Counted from the first letter of the stretch, positions 1-8,294 are shown. The stretch is 64,000 bases of DNA from Blastococcus colisei (GCF_006717095.1 NZ_VFQE01000001.1:1054001-1118000), one strand, 5' to 3'. Translations and numbers: made by a program. The notes: generated by a model from the sequence alone, not told the origin.

Positions 1-1
1 C

Positions 2-610
2 AAGAAGGAGCGCGACGCCGAAGGCGCGCCGACGGGCGGCGGGCACCGCGAGCTGCGGGCCGTGCGCTGGGGGCTGGTCCCGTCCTGGGCCAAGGACGCG
101 TCGGTCGGCAACCGGCTGCTCAACGCCCGCGTCGAGTCCCTGACGGAGAAGCCGGCCTTCCGCAAGGCCGCAGCCTCGCGCCGGTGCCTCGTGCCGGCCG
201 ACGGCTGGTACGAGTGGGCCAAGCGGCTGGACTCACCGACCAAGCAGCCCTACTTCCTCACCCCGCGCGACGGCTCGGTGCTCGCCTTCGCCGGGCTCTG
301 GGAGGTCTGGGGCCGCGGCCAGGACCGGCTGTACACCTGCACGGTCATCACCACCCCCGCGGTCGGCGAGCTGACCGAGATCCACGAGCGCATGCCGCTG
401 GTCCTGCCGCCCGACCGCTGGAGCGCCTGGCTGGATCCGGCGCGGGACGACGTCGGCGAGCTGGTCGAGCCGACGCCCCTCGAGCTGGTCGAGGCACTGG
501 AGCTGCGCCCGGTGAGCACCGCGGTGAACAGCGTGGCCAACAACGGCCGCGAGCTCGTGGCCCGCGCGGAGTCGGTCAGTCCGCCCGCCGAGCAGCCCGC
601 GCTGTTCTGA
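2..610 (+). CDS. SOS response-associated peptidase (SRAP/YedK/HMCES family), 5' end missing
   Basis: SRAP proteins crosslink to abasic sites in single-stranded DNA through an N-terminal cysteine and so shield them. The frame is open from base 2, so the start codon and the catalytic Cys2 lie outside the window. Visible family motifs are RWGLVPSWAKD, NARVE (the conserved Asn and Glu), RRCLVPADGWYEW and the TxxA/HxRMP region (IHERMPLVLPP, with the conserved His). The apparent GTG at 62 is internal, because conserved residues precede RWGLVP in the same frame. The gene ends 2 bases before the next start, which suggests co-transcription. Confident on family. Confidence 0.93.
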   Translation, partial: KKERDAEGAPTGGGHRELRAVRWGLVPSWAKDASVGNRLLNARVESLTEKPAFRKAAASRRCLVPADGWYEWAKRLDSPTKQPYFLTPRDGSVLAFAGLWEVWGRGQDRLYTCTVITTPAVGELTEIHERMPLVLPPDRWSAWLDPARDDVGELVEPTPLELVEALELRPVSTAVNSVANNGRELVARAESVSPPAEQPALF

Positions 611-612
611 CG

Positions 613-2127
613 GTGAGCAGCCCCGCTCCTCCGCCACCCTCGGAACCCCTGCCGCGCTGGGTCGCGGCCGCCGTCACCTTCCTCTCCTCCGGCGCGGTGC
701 TGGTGCTGGAGATCGTCGGGCTGCGGCTGATCGCGCCCTACGTCGGCGTCACGCTGCAGACCAGCACCGCGGTCATCGGGTTCGCGCTGGCCGCCATCGC
801 CATCGGGGCGTGGACCGGGGGAGCGACGGCGGACCGGACCGACCCGCGCCGGCTGCTGGCGCCGCTGATGGTCGCCGGCGGTGCGCTCGTGGCCGCCGTC
901 CTTCCGCTGGTGCGGTTCACCGGTGCCCTGCTCACCGGCGCCGACGCGGGGGGCGTGCTGCTGCTGGCCGCGGTCGCCGTCGTGGTCCCCGCGGCGTTGC
1001 TGTCCGCGGTGCCGCCGATGGTGGTCAAGCTGCAGCTGGCGAGTCTGGCGGAGACCGGGTCGGTCGTGGGCCGCCTGTCGGGCATCGGGACGCTGGGCGC
1101 GATCGCGGCCACCTTCGCCACCGGCTTCCTGCTCATCGCGGTCCTCCCCAGCAGCGTGATCCTCGTGGGCACCGGTGCGGTGACCGCCGCGGTCGGAGTC
1201 GCCCTCGGCGTCCTGATCCACCGCCGCACGCCGGCGGCCGGTCGCGTGCCGCCGGCGCTGCTGGTCCTCGCGGTGGCCGGCCTCGGCCTGGCCGCGGTCG
1301 CGCCGACGCCGTGCGAGGAGGAGACCGCGTACCACTGCGCGCGCGTCGTCGCCGACCCCGAGCGGGACACCGGGCGGGCGCTGCTGCTGGACACCCTCCG
1401 CCACTCCTACGTCGACCTCGCCGACCCGACCCATCTCGAGTTCGAGTACGTCCGGGCGATCGCGGCGGTCACCGACGTGCTCGCCCCGGCCGGCGAGCCG
1501 TTGTCGGCGCTGCACATCGGCGGCGGCGGCCTGACGCTGCCGCGCTACCTGGCGCACGCGCGGCCCGGCACGGAGAGCCTGGTCGTGGAGGTGGACCCCG
1601 GGGTCGTGGACATCGACCGGGAGCAGCTGGCGCTGGAGACCTCCGAGCAGCTGCGGGTGCGGGTGGCCGACGGCCGGGTGGCGCTCGCCGAGGAGGCCCC
1701 GGGGCAGCGCGACCTCGTCGTCGGCGACGCGTTCGGTGGCCTGTCGGTGCCCTGGCAGCTCACCACCCGCGAAGCGGTCGAGCTGGTCGACCGGGCGCTG
1801 GCCGACGACGGCGTCTACGCGCTCAACCTCATCGACCACCCGCCGCTGCAATTCGTCCGCGCGGAGCTGGCCACGCTGCGATCGGTGTTCCCGCACGTCG
1901 CGTTGCTCGCCCGCATCCCGGTGCTGGCCGGGGAGGACGGCGGGAACCTCGTCGCCGTCGCCTCCCGCTCGCCCATCCCCACCGAGGAGATCGCCGCGCG
2001 GCTGACCGACCGGGATCTCGTGTGGCAGGTCGCGCACGGGTCCGAGCTGGACCGCTTCGTGGGGGACGCCGAGGTGCTCACCGACGACTTCGCCCCGGTC
2101 GACCAACTGTTGACCCCCTACGGCTGA
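613..2127 (+). CDS. Fused integral membrane / spermidine synthase-like protein
   Basis: A 504-aa protein from a GTG at 613. The N-terminal half (residues about 15-230) has about seven hydrophobic segments. The C-terminal half is a Rossmann methyltransferase-like fold of the spermidine synthase superfamily: HIGGGGLTLPRYLA is the nucleotide-binding loop, VVEVDPGVV the acidic strand end and DLVVGDAFGG the region near the active site. Such fusions are common in Actinobacteria and few have a proven substrate, so polyamine synthesis is only a family-level guess. The frame is open far upstream to 184, but that part overlaps the SRAP gene and has no membrane character, so the GTG at 613 is preferred. 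Confidence 0.85.
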   Translation: MSSPAPPPPSEPLPRWVAAAVTFLSSGAVLVLEIVGLRLIAPYVGVTLQTSTAVIGFALAAIAIGAWTGGATADRTDPRRLLAPLMVAGGALVAAVLPLVRFTGALLTGADAGGVLLLAAVAVVVPAALLSAVPPMVVKLQLASLAETGSVVGRLSGIGTLGAIAATFATGFLLIAVLPSSVILVGTGAVTAAVGVALGVLIHRRTPAAGRVPPALLVLAVAGLGLAAVAPTPCEEETAYHCARVVADPERDTGRALLLDTLRHSYVDLADPTHLEFEYVRAIAAVTDVLAPAGEPLSALHIGGGGLTLPRYLAHARPGTESLVVEVDPGVVDIDREQLALETSEQLRVRVADGRVALAEEAPGQRDLVVGDAFGGLSVPWQLTTREAVELVDRALADDGVYALNLIDHPPLQFVRAELATLRSVFPHVALLARIPVLAGEDGGNLVAVASRSPIPTEEIAARLTDRDLVWQVAHGSELDRFVGDAEVLTDDFAPVDQLLTPYG

Positions 2128-2144
2128 GTCATCGCCCGACGAAG

Positions 2145-2193
2145 TGTGCGCAGAAGCCCACTTCCAGGGCCCGGACGTGGGCGTCAGCGCACA
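2145..2193. terminator. Hairpin between convergent genes
   Basis: Two nested inverted repeats pair across this stretch: TGTGCGC at 2145-2151 with GCGCACA at 2187-2193, and GCCCAC at 2156-2161 with GTGGGC at 2177-2182. The hairpin lies between the stop of the + strand membrane/synthase gene (2127) and the stop of the - strand ybaK gene (2218), so it probably ends both transcripts. There is no clear U tract, as usual for high-GC actinobacteria. Confidence 0.55.
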
Positions 2194-2217
2194 TCGTCCG
2201 ATGCTCGAGGGGGCGCG

Positions 2218-2691
2218 TCAGCGGCCGATCACGGCCGTGGTGGCCCGCGTCAGCCGTACCAGGTCGGCGGGCGGGAGCTCCACCTGGAGGCCGCGGCGCC
2301 CGGCGCTCACCATGACGGTGCCGAAGCCGAGCGCCGAGGAGTCGACCACGGTCGGGAGGGCCTTCTTCTGGCCCAGCGGGCTGATGCCGCCCAGCACGTA
2401 GCCGGTGGCCCGTTCGGCGTCGGCGGGGTCGGCCATGACCGCCTTGCGACCGCCCGAGGCCGCGGCCAGCGCCTTGAGGTCGAGGGTGCCGGCCACCGGG
2501 ACGACGGCGACGGTGAGCGCGCCGTCCACTCGTGCCACGAGGGTCTTGAAGACCTGCCGCGGATCGGCCCCGAGCGCGGCGACCGCGGCCTCGCCGTGGC
2601 CCTGGTCGGAGGGGTGCTCCGGGTCGTAGGGGTGCAGGGTGTGCGTCACGCGGTCCCGCTCGAGAACCCGTACCGCCGGAGTCGCCGCCAC
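2218..2691 (-). CDS. ybaK: Cys-tRNA(Pro) deacylase YbaK/EbsC
   Basis: A 157-aa protein of the YbaK/ProX editing family, which hydrolyses Cys mis-charged onto tRNA-Pro. Family motifs include QVFKTLVA, the catalytic Lys-containing [33 protein letters not shown] (the GGISPxGxKK signature) and [12 protein letters not shown] near the end. The GTG at 2691 gives the usual length. The frame is open further upstream, but the extension overlaps the sigma factor promoter and resembles no domain. It runs opposite to the neighbouring sigH gene. Confidence 0.92.
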   Translation of the reverse strand: MAATPAVRVLERDRVTHTLHPYDPEHPSDQGHGEAAVAALGADPRQVFKTLVARVDGALTVAVVPVAGTLDLKALAAASGGRKAVMADPADAERATGYVLGGISPLGQKKALPTVVDSSALGFGTVMVSAGRRGLQVELPPADLVRLTRATTAVIGR

Positions 2692-2735
2692 GGCGCCGGA
2701 GCGTAGCGAGCGTCCTGCCGGTCGTGCGCCGGAGA

Positions 2736-2762
2736 GGGAATCGGCATGAGCACCGCTCGGTT
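2736..2762 (+). promoter_or_regulatory. SigH/SigR-type promoter upstream of sigH
   Basis: GGGAAT at 2736-2741 and GTT at 2760-2762 are separated by 18 bases. This matches the consensus known for SigR of Streptomyces and SigH of mycobacteria (GGGAAT or GGAAT, then 18-20 bases, then GTT). It lies about 140 bases before the sigma factor start at 2901 and reads in the same direction, so it predicts the positive autoregulation known for this family. The match is read directly; activity is inferred. Confidence 0.65.
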
Positions 2763-2900
2763 GCACCGGCCGTGAGCAGCACCGTCTCCAGCACCCGCCC
2801 ACGGCCCGCGCGCCGGCGGCCCCCGGGCCGTCCCGATGCCGCGCGGCTAGGATCGACCGATGCGGCGCCCCGCATCCGGGGGCCCCAGAGAGGACGGTCG

Positions 2901-3587
2901 GTGCCTGAGCAGACCGCAGATCAGACCCCCGAGGCAACGGTTCCGGTGGAGACGCCCGAGGCGCGGGCGGACGGCAGCCGGGCCGAGGCGGCCGAGACCC
3001 GTGCCGAGCGGGACGCCCGTTTCGAGCGCGACGCGCTGCCGTTCCTCGACCAGCTCTACCCGGCGGCGTTGCGGATGACCCGCAACCCTGCCGACGCCGA
3101 GGACCTGGTCCAGGAGACCTTCGTGAAGGCGTACTCGGCCTTCCACCAGTTCGCCGAGGGCACGAACCTCAAGGCGTGGCTGTACCGGATCCTGACCAAC
3201 ACCTACATCAACAGCTACCGGAAGAAGCAGCGGCAGCCGCAGCAGTACCCCACGGAGCAGGTGCAGGACTGGCAGCTCTACGCGGCCGAGGAGCACACCT
3301 CCAGCGGGCTGCGGTCGGCCGAGATCGAGGCCCTGGACCACCTGCCCGACACCGACATCAAGGAAGCGCTGCAGCAGCTCCCGGAGGACTTCCGGCTGGC
3401 GGTGTACCTCGCCGACGTCGAGGGCTTCGCCTACAAGGAGATCGCCGAGATCATGGGGACGCCCATCGGCACGGTGATGTCGCGGCTGCACCGTGGCCGC
3501 CGGGGGCTGCAGAAGCTGCTGGCCGACTACGCCCGCGAGCGCGGTTTCGTCCGTGCCGGAGCCGGTGAGGAGGCGAGCCAGTCATGA
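2901..3587 (+). CDS. sigH: ECF sigma factor of the SigH/SigR thiol-oxidative stress group
   Basis: A 228-aa sigma-70 family factor directing transcription under disulfide and heat stress. Region 2 is seen in [25 protein letters not shown] (in parts), the [11 protein letters not shown] helix and [15 protein letters not shown]. Region 4 is [16 protein letters not shown] and [23 protein letters not shown], a helix-turn-helix that reads the -35 element. The GTG at 2901 gives an acidic N-terminal extension typical of the group. The stop overlaps the next start as ATGA, so the anti-sigma factor is translationally coupled. A matching promoter lies upstream at 2736-2762. Confidence 0.95.
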   Translation: MPEQTADQTPEATVPVETPEARADGSRAEAAETRAERDARFERDALPFLDQLYPAALRMTRNPADAEDLVQETFVKAYSAFHQFAEGTNLKAWLYRILTNTYINSYRKKQRQPQQYPTEQVQDWQLYAAEEHTSSGLRSAEIEALDHLPDTDIKEALQQLPEDFRLAVYLADVEGFAYKEIAEIMGTPIGTVMSRLHRGRRGLQKLLADYARERGFVRAGAGEEASQS

Positions 3588-3958
3588 CCGACGACGTCCA
3601 TGGTCGCGCCGGGAAGGGCCCCTCCGATGAAGGACATGGCGAGCCGATCGAGATCCACTCCTGTGACGACGTCCTGTCGCACGTGTTCGAGTTCCTCGAC
3701 CACGAGACCGGTGACGAGCGGCGCGCGCTGATCGCCGAGCACCTCGAGGACTGTTCCTCCTGCCTGCGCGAGTTCGGCATCGAGCAGGAGTTCAAGGCGC
3801 TGGTCCGGCGGCGCTGCGGCGGCGACGCCCCGCCCTCCGGCCTGCGCGAACGCATCAAGATCCAGCTGACCACCGTCTCCTTCGAGGAGGACGGCACGCA
3901 GATCACCGTCGAGCGGATCAGCACCGAACACACGGTGGACCGGCCCGCCTCCGCCTGA
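3584..3958 (+). CDS. rsrA: Zinc-binding anti-sigma factor RsrA/RshA
   Basis: A 124-aa ZAS-domain anti-sigma factor that holds SigH inactive while reduced and releases it when its cysteines form disulfides. The zinc motif HxxxCxxC is present as HLEDCSSC, with an upstream cysteine in [14 protein letters not shown] that can pair with it in the oxidised form. It is the partner of the sigma gene immediately upstream, whose stop it overlaps by four bases. The order sigH-rshA-biotin protein also occurs in Mycobacterium tuberculosis, which supports the assignment. Confidence 0.94.
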   Translation: MTDDVHGRAGKGPSDEGHGEPIEIHSCDDVLSHVFEFLDHETGDERRALIAEHLEDCSSCLREFGIEQEFKALVRRRCGGDAPPSGLRERIKIQLTTVSFEEDGTQITVERISTEHTVDRPASA

Positions 3959-3972
3959 CCCCACGACGACGA

Positions 3973-4006
3973 GCGCCCCGTTCCCGCAGCTGCGGGGACG
4001 GGGCGC
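3973..4006 (+). terminator. Terminator after sigH-rsrA
   Basis: GCGCCCCG at 3973-3980 pairs with CGGGGCGC at 3999-4006, and the inner bases CCCGCA/TGCGGG extend the stem. It starts 15 bases after the rsrA stop and lies 20 bases before the stop of the oppositely oriented bL37 gene, so it can serve both. No strong T run follows. Confidence 0.65.
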
Positions 4007-4026
4007 TGTCGCGCTCCAGCCGTGTT

Positions 4027-4101
4027 TCAGGCGTTGGGCCGCTTGCCGTGGTTGGCCTTGTTTCCCTTGCGGGAGCGACGCTTGCGTCCGCGCTTGGACA
4101 T
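4027..4101 (-). CDS. 50S ribosomal protein bL37 (24 residues)
   Basis: A 24-residue, strongly basic protein beginning MSKRGRKRRSRKGNK and ending ANHGKRPNA. The ending is the same as I recall for the actinobacterial ribosomal protein bL37 seen in mycobacterial ribosome structures. The ATG at 4101 is preceded by a good ribosome binding site (GAGAGGAGGG, about 6 bases away). The gene is too short for usual ORF cut-offs. It is convergent with sigH-rsrA and divergent from the biotin carboxylase-like gene. Confidence 0.88.
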   Translation of the reverse strand: MSKRGRKRRSRKGNKANHGKRPNA

Positions 4102-4272
4102 CGCTGCCCTCCTCTCGCTGCCGGTGTGGGCCCGCAGACCCCGCGTTCTCGCGGGCCGGGACGCCGGGGCACGTATCGTGCGCGGCGCCGCCGGAACCGC
4201 CAAGCTGACGCTGCAAGCCTCTCACGGGGCGCTCCGGTCGCATGCCGGGCGGGGAATGCGGAGGGAGCACTG

Positions 4273-5325
4273 GTGGCACAGCTGGGGATCGAGAGCGCGC
4301 TCGTGGCCGGCCGTGGGCCGGCCGCCTGCGCCGTCGTGACCGCCTGCACCCGGCTCGGGGTGAAGGCCGTGGCGGTGCACTCGGAGTCCGAGCGCTCGGC
4401 GCGGCACGTCCGGCTGGCCGACGACGCCGTGCTCCTCGGCCCGGCTCCCGCCAGCGAGTCCTACCTGGCGGTCGAGCGCATCGTCGAGGCCGCGCGCCGC
4501 AGTGGCGTGAAGGCCGTCCTCCCCGTGCACCCGGCGCTCGCCGGCAACGCCCGTCTGGCCGCGGAGGTGGCCGCAGCGGGGCTGATCTGGGTCGGCCCCG
4601 ACGCCGAGGTGCTCGAGCGTCTCGGTGGCGACGGGGTGGAGCCGGCCAGCGAGCGCGGCCTGCTGGCGTGGGTGACCGCCGACGGGCTGCGCTTCGTCAC
4701 GCCCGTCGCCCGCGACCGCGCCGCCGGCATCGCCCGGGTGTCGTGGACGCCCGAGGAGTGGGCGGCCGACGGCTCCCTCGCGCTGCCGCCGGCCGCGCAG
4801 CGGCTGGCGGACGTGGGATGGCGCGGGCTGGTGACGGTCGGGATCGCGCCGGACGGCGACCTCGCCGAGGTCGCGGCCGGCTTCTCGCTCGACATCGCCG
4901 TCCTGGAGCGCGCGCACGGCGTGGATGCCGTGGAGCTGGCCCTGCGCAGCGCCGACGGCGGCCACACGCAGGTGCCGGCGGGGCGCGGCGTTCGGGCGGC
5001 GGTGGCGGCCCAGCTGAGGTCGACGCTGCCTCCTGGAACGGCCGGCCGGGTGACCGGGAAGCTGCCGGGGAGCGACGGCGGCACACCAGCGACCGACGTG
5101 GAGCTGGTGGCCGTCAGCGGTTACGACCCCGGGGACCGGCTGGACGGCTGGTACGACGCGCTGCTGGCCACGGTGAGCGCGGCCGGCCCCGACACGCGGT
5201 CCGCGGCGAGCATCGTCTCGGACGTCCTCGGGGAGCTGACCGAGGCAGGCGTGCCGCACGACGGGACCGAGGTCTCGGCGGTCCTGGCGCGGCTGGCCGC
5301 CGGGAGCAGCGTCTCCACGCCGTGA
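4273..5325 (+). CDS. Biotin carboxylase N-terminal-like protein (degenerate, no ATP-grasp domain)
   Basis: A 350-aa protein from a GTG at 4273 with GGAGGGAG just upstream. Residues 1-110 resemble the N-terminal Rossmann domain of biotin carboxylases: VTACTRLGVKAVAVHSES, HVRLADDAVLLG and SYLAVERIVEAARRSGVKAV. The rest keeps fragments of the carboxylase order (WVGPDAEVLERLGG) but lacks the ATP-grasp glycine-rich loop and the metal-binding EVN/NPR motifs, so it is probably not a complete carboxylase. Its partner may be the biotinyl protein 55 bases downstream. Function unproven. Confidence 0.7.
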   Translation: MAQLGIESALVAGRGPAACAVVTACTRLGVKAVAVHSESERSARHVRLADDAVLLGPAPASESYLAVERIVEAARRSGVKAVLPVHPALAGNARLAAEVAAAGLIWVGPDAEVLERLGGDGVEPASERGLLAWVTADGLRFVTPVARDRAAGIARVSWTPEEWAADGSLALPPAAQRLADVGWRGLVTVGIAPDGDLAEVAAGFSLDIAVLERAHGVDAVELALRSADGGHTQVPAGRGVRAAVAAQLRSTLPPGTAGRVTGKLPGSDGGTPATDVELVAVSGYDPGDRLDGWYDALLATVSAAGPDTRSAASIVSDVLGELTEAGVPHDGTEVSAVLARLAAGSSVSTP

Positions 5326-5380
5326 TCGCCCGTGCTTGGATGACTGCGCCTGGAACGGTGCACGCTCACGAGGAGGCACG

Positions 5381-5605
5381 GTGGCGGTCGAGGAGATCCA
5401 CGCGGAGATGGTCTCCAGCGTCTGGAAGGTCCTCGTGCAGCCCGGTGCGCCGGTCGCTGCGGGGGACACGCTGGTGATCCTCGAGTCGATGAAGATGGAG
5501 ATCCCCGTCCTCACCGAGCGGTCCGGCGTCGTGCACGAGATGCACGTCGTCGAGGGTGAGGTGCTCCAGGAGGGCGACCTGATCGCCACCGTCACGCACG
5601 GCTGA
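5381..5605 (+). CDS. Biotinyl/lipoyl carrier protein, TB7.3-like
   Basis: A 74-aa single-domain biotin attachment protein. The biotinylation site is the Lys within ESMKME, flanked by the usual hammerhead strands (VLVQPGAPVAAGDTLVIL before, VVEGEVLQEGDLIATV after). The GTG at 5381 follows a strong AGGAGG at 5371-5376. The equivalent M. tuberculosis protein (TB7.3, Rv3221c) also sits next to the sigH-rshA locus. It presumably carries carboxybiotin for an acyl-CoA carboxylase; the enzyme partner cannot be read here. Confidence 0.9.
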   Translation: MAVEEIHAEMVSSVWKVLVQPGAPVAAGDTLVILESMKMEIPVLTERSGVVHEMHVVEGEVLQEGDLIATVTHG

Positions 5606-5616
5606 GTGCGGAGCAG

Positions 5617-6156
5617 CTAGCGCTGCAGTCGCTGACGCGCCTCCTCCAGCTCCTCCCCGAGCGAACGAAGCGCCAGCTCGGCTGCGCGCTCGCCGCCCCG
5701 GGCCATCACCTCGACGGCCTCCTCGTCGTCGAGTTCCGCCGTGTCCAGGGTCGGCTCACCGACGTGGGCCCGCAGCGCCACGAGCGCGCCGCCGAGCAGG
5801 ACGTCCAGCAGTGCGGACGCGTCGACCCAGTTGCTGTCCGGTCGCTCTTCCCGGCCCGGCCGCCACGGGTCGACGTCGGGGACGAGGTCGGGCATCGCCC
5901 GCTGCAGGACGAGGTCGAGGACGAGCTGGAAGGACTGGCACTGGCTCGCTCGGCGGCCCAGTGCGTCGCGCGCGTGCACTCCGACCAGCTTGAGCGCCAG
6001 CGGCGTCATGTCTTCGAGATCCGGGTTCGAGGTGGTGAGCACGGCCTCGAACACGTTGCCGTCGAAGATCACGTCGAGCGCCAGCCGGCTGTTCATGCAG
6101 CGGATCCGGTCGGCCCGGGTGCCCCACACAGCGAGATTGCGGTAGTAGGCCCGCAC
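5617..6156 (-). pseudogene. 3' part of a gene cut by an in-frame TAG (continuation of the 6157-7314 gene)
   Basis: This 179-codon stretch directly continues the reading frame of the gene at 6157-7314. The only interruption is a single TAG at 6157-6159, between SAAGSSHLE and VRAYYRNLAVWGTR. There is no spacer, ribosome binding site or overlap that would suggest a separate gene; the first codon after the stop is GTG only by chance. The C-terminal region ends in a charged helix (ELALRSLGEELEEARQRLQR). Together the two parts would make about 565 residues. A CAG to TAG change is the simplest explanation; suppression or a sequencing error is possible. Confidence 0.65.
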
Positions 6157-7314
6157 CTATTCCAGGTGGGACGAGCCGGCCGCCGAGCCCAGGAAGCCCT
6201 TGTCGAACTCGGGCAGTTCCGGGAACACCATGCCGACGAGATTGATGTTGACGAAGTGGTGCCAGGTCGCATCGGTGATGACCCGGCCGACCCCGGCGCG
6301 ATGCCCGTCGTAGGCACAGATGCCACCGAACGCCTGCGCGTATGTCGCGCGCTTCTGCCCACCGGGGAGCCGGGCGACGTTGCCGGCGGGGACGGTGTTG
6401 GTGGAGATGACCTCCGGCAGAGGGCGCGGACCGCCGTCGACGGCTGGTGGGTACTCGGCGTCCCCCGTCGGGAGCGTGGCCGAGGTGTCGGCGGGCTCGA
6501 CGCACTCGCCTTCGTGCGGGTGGTCGGGCATCACCCGGATGACGCCCCGTGGACCGCACAGGAGTGGGTGGGGGAAGGTCAGGGGGAAGAAGTGTCCGGC
6601 CGTGTACATCCTCGGCGCGACCACCTGCGGGACGTCGTCGGACTGGTCGTTGAACAACCCGCCGCGATTCGTGTCGTTGCGGCGGGGACCGCCCATGGAG
6701 ACCCGATCGAACTCCTCCTGCGCGGACGTGGAGTTCCAGAGCCGCATCCCACGGGCCCGGGGCACCTCCGAGGAGAGGGCTTTTCCGAGGGCCCCGTGGT
6801 CACCGGTCGCGAAGAGTCCGCCGCCGCCGTTCATGTACTCCGTCAGCGCGCGCAACTCGCTCTCGGCGAGACTGTCCGCGGGACCGCGTCCGGGGTACGC
6901 CGAAGAGATGCCGAACAGCATCACGACGTCGTAGCGGTCCGCGGCGAAGTGGTCCCCGTCGTCGAACCGGAAACCGGAGATGCGCCGCGCGATGCGAGGC
7001 TCCCCGACCATGAGCCGGGTGGGGTCGACCGCGGAGATGTGCGCCAGCGTGATCTCGTGCCGGACGTAGCGCCCGGGAGTGTTCAGCAGGGTACGCACGA
7101 ACACGCTGAGGCCGAAGTCCTGCTCGGAGAAGTCGAGTCCTCCGTCGGCCACCAGGAGCACCCGGTTGCGGCACGGGCGGAAGAACGGATACAGGCGCTC
7201 GGGCAGCAGCTGGAGGTCCCGGCGGAAGCGCTCGCGGAGCAGCACTTCCTCCAGCGCCCACGGCGGAAGCGGACCGGCCAGGTCCACGGGCATCGGCACG
7301 TCGGTCTCGGTCAT
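6157..7314 (-). CDS. Uncharacterised protein with a class I glutamine amidotransferase/ThuA-like fold, ended early by an amber codon
   Basis: A 385-aa product from the ATG at 7314. The middle region, with YDVVMLFGISSAY, ELRALTEYMNGGGGLFATGD and VLLVADGGLDFSEQ upstream, resembles the alternating beta-alpha pattern of ThuA-like or glutamine amidotransferase-like folds; no catalytic Cys triad is obvious. Several His- and Asp-rich stretches follow (MYTAGHFFPLTFPHPLL, DATWHHFVNINLVG). The product stops at a TAG, after which the same frame continues for 179 codons, so it may be a truncated form of a longer protein. I do not recognise a specific function. No signal peptide is seen. Confidence 0.6.
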   Translation of the reverse strand: MTETDVPMPVDLAGPLPPWALEEVLLRERFRRDLQLLPERLYPFFRPCRNRVLLVADGGLDFSEQDFGLSVFVRTLLNTPGRYVRHEITLAHISAVDPTRLMVGEPRIARRISGFRFDDGDHFAADRYDVVMLFGISSAYPGRGPADSLAESELRALTEYMNGGGGLFATGDHGALGKALSSEVPRARGMRLWNSTSAQEEFDRVSMGGPRRNDTNRGGLFNDQSDDVPQVVAPRMYTAGHFFPLTFPHPLLCGPRGVIRVMPDHPHEGECVEPADTSATLPTGDAEYPPAVDGGPRPLPEVISTNTVPAGNVARLPGGQKRATYAQAFGGICAYDGHRAGVGRVITDATWHHFVNINLVGMVFPELPEFDKGFLGSAAGSSHLE

Positions 7315-7529
7315 GGACGTCCCCCTGTTCGTGACTACCGTCAGGCGGACGACTCCCGGGTGAGACCGGCTCCATCAGTGATCCGACGGATGCGACGCGG
7401 GACCTCGTCAGGAGTGTTCCCGTCGCTCGCGTCTGCCTGTGGCCAGGCTGACAGGCGCCTCATCACCGCACCGTCACGGTGTCGTCACGGCGACGCCGGC
7501 GTCCCTGGACCAGCGGGGGAAGGCCGCAG

Positions 7530-8027
7530 CTACAGGTACAGCGAGTAGACGAGCAGATCGACGCCGGGGACCGGTGTCCAGTCCCGCTCGGGCACACGGG
7601 TGAAGCCGAGCCGCTCGTAGAGCCGCTGCGCTGCGGTCATCCGCGAGCCGGTGGACAGCACCATGCGCCGCTTGCCGGCGGCGCGCGACCGCTCGAGGCA
7701 CTCGGTCATGAGCATCTTCCCGAGCCCGCGCCCCTGAGCCGACGGGTCGACGACAAGCATGCGGACGCCGGCGTCGTCGTCGGACTCCGTGACCTCCCCG
7801 AAGTCACCCTGCAGCACGAGCGCGACGCTGCCGACGACCCGGTCGCCCTCGCCGCGCAGCACGAGCAGTTCCGCCTTGCGCGCGCGACCCGCCACGTCGG
7901 CGAGCTCGGCGGCATAGCCGGGCGAGGCGAGCCCGCCGTCGATGTAGGTGCGGACGGTCAGGTCGGCGATGCGGTCGTAGTCGGCGGGGGAGGCAGTGTC
8001 GATGCGGAGGGCGGGGGTGCTGACCAC
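7530..8027 (-). CDS. GNAT family N-acetyltransferase
   Basis: A 165-aa acetyltransferase. The acetyl-CoA binding motif A is MLVVDPSAQGRGLGKMLM (the Q/R-x-x-G-x-G/A loop as QGRGLG), and motif B is RLYERLGFTRVPERD. The GTG at 8027 is chosen because the following STPALRIDTASPADYDRIADL matches a usual GNAT beginning; the longer open frame runs into the inverted repeat at 8044-8099. Substrate unknown. The 215 bases upstream of its stop, to the start of the 7314 gene, hold no gene or motif that I recognise. Confidence 0.88.
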   Translation of the reverse strand: MVSTPALRIDTASPADYDRIADLTVRTYIDGGLASPGYAAELADVAGRARKAELLVLRGEGDRVVGSVALVLQGDFGEVTESDDDAGVRMLVVDPSAQGRGLGKMLMTECLERSRAAGKRRMVLSTGSRMTAAQRLYERLGFTRVPERDWTPVPGVDLLVYSLYL

Positions 8028-8043
8028 ACCCCCAGCGTAGTAA

Positions 8044-8099
8044 GAGGCCCTGTCCCACTCCTCCCTCACAGGCTCGGGTGAGCCTCCGGACAGGGCCTC
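8044..8099. repeat. Nested inverted repeat (12-bp outer arms)
   Basis: GAGGCCCTGTCC at 8044-8055 pairs perfectly with GGACAGGGCCTC at 8088-8099. Inside, AGGCTC pairs with GAGCCT across a 4-base loop. The structure sits just upstream of the GNAT start and just before a short IS-like coding scar, so it could be a transcription terminator left by a lost gene or the remnant of an insertion. Confidence 0.6.
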
Positions 8100-8106
8100 A
8101 CCGGGC

Positions 8107-8294
8107 GTGTCCTATTCGGCTGAGACTGCCGTAGCAGGGTCGGTCGGCACCGTGCACGGCATGTCGTACGCCAGTGACCTGACCGACGAGCGCGCCTGGC
8201 GCGTCGAGGTCGCCCACGGCCGGCTGGGCGCATCGTGTAGTGATCTCTACAGCGCGTCGGCCGGGATGACCCCGGCGCGCGAGATCCGGCGCTG
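8107..8294 (+). mobile_element. Possible scar of an IS5-type transposase start
   Basis: At 8161 a frame begins MSYASDLTDERAW. This resembles the conserved opening of many IS5/IS4-group transposases (M-S-Y-x-S-D-L-T-D-x-x-W). The resemblance ends after about 13 residues, and no DDE residues, second ORF or matching terminal repeats are present. The scar lies between two unrelated - strand genes. Weak evidence; reported as a remnant only. Confidence 0.35.

Noticed and set aside
184-612. Long upstream extension of the membrane/spermidine synthase frame
   Set aside because: It overlaps the SRAP gene in another frame and consists of Arg/Ala/Pro-rich shadow translation with no membrane segment; GTG 613 is a better start.
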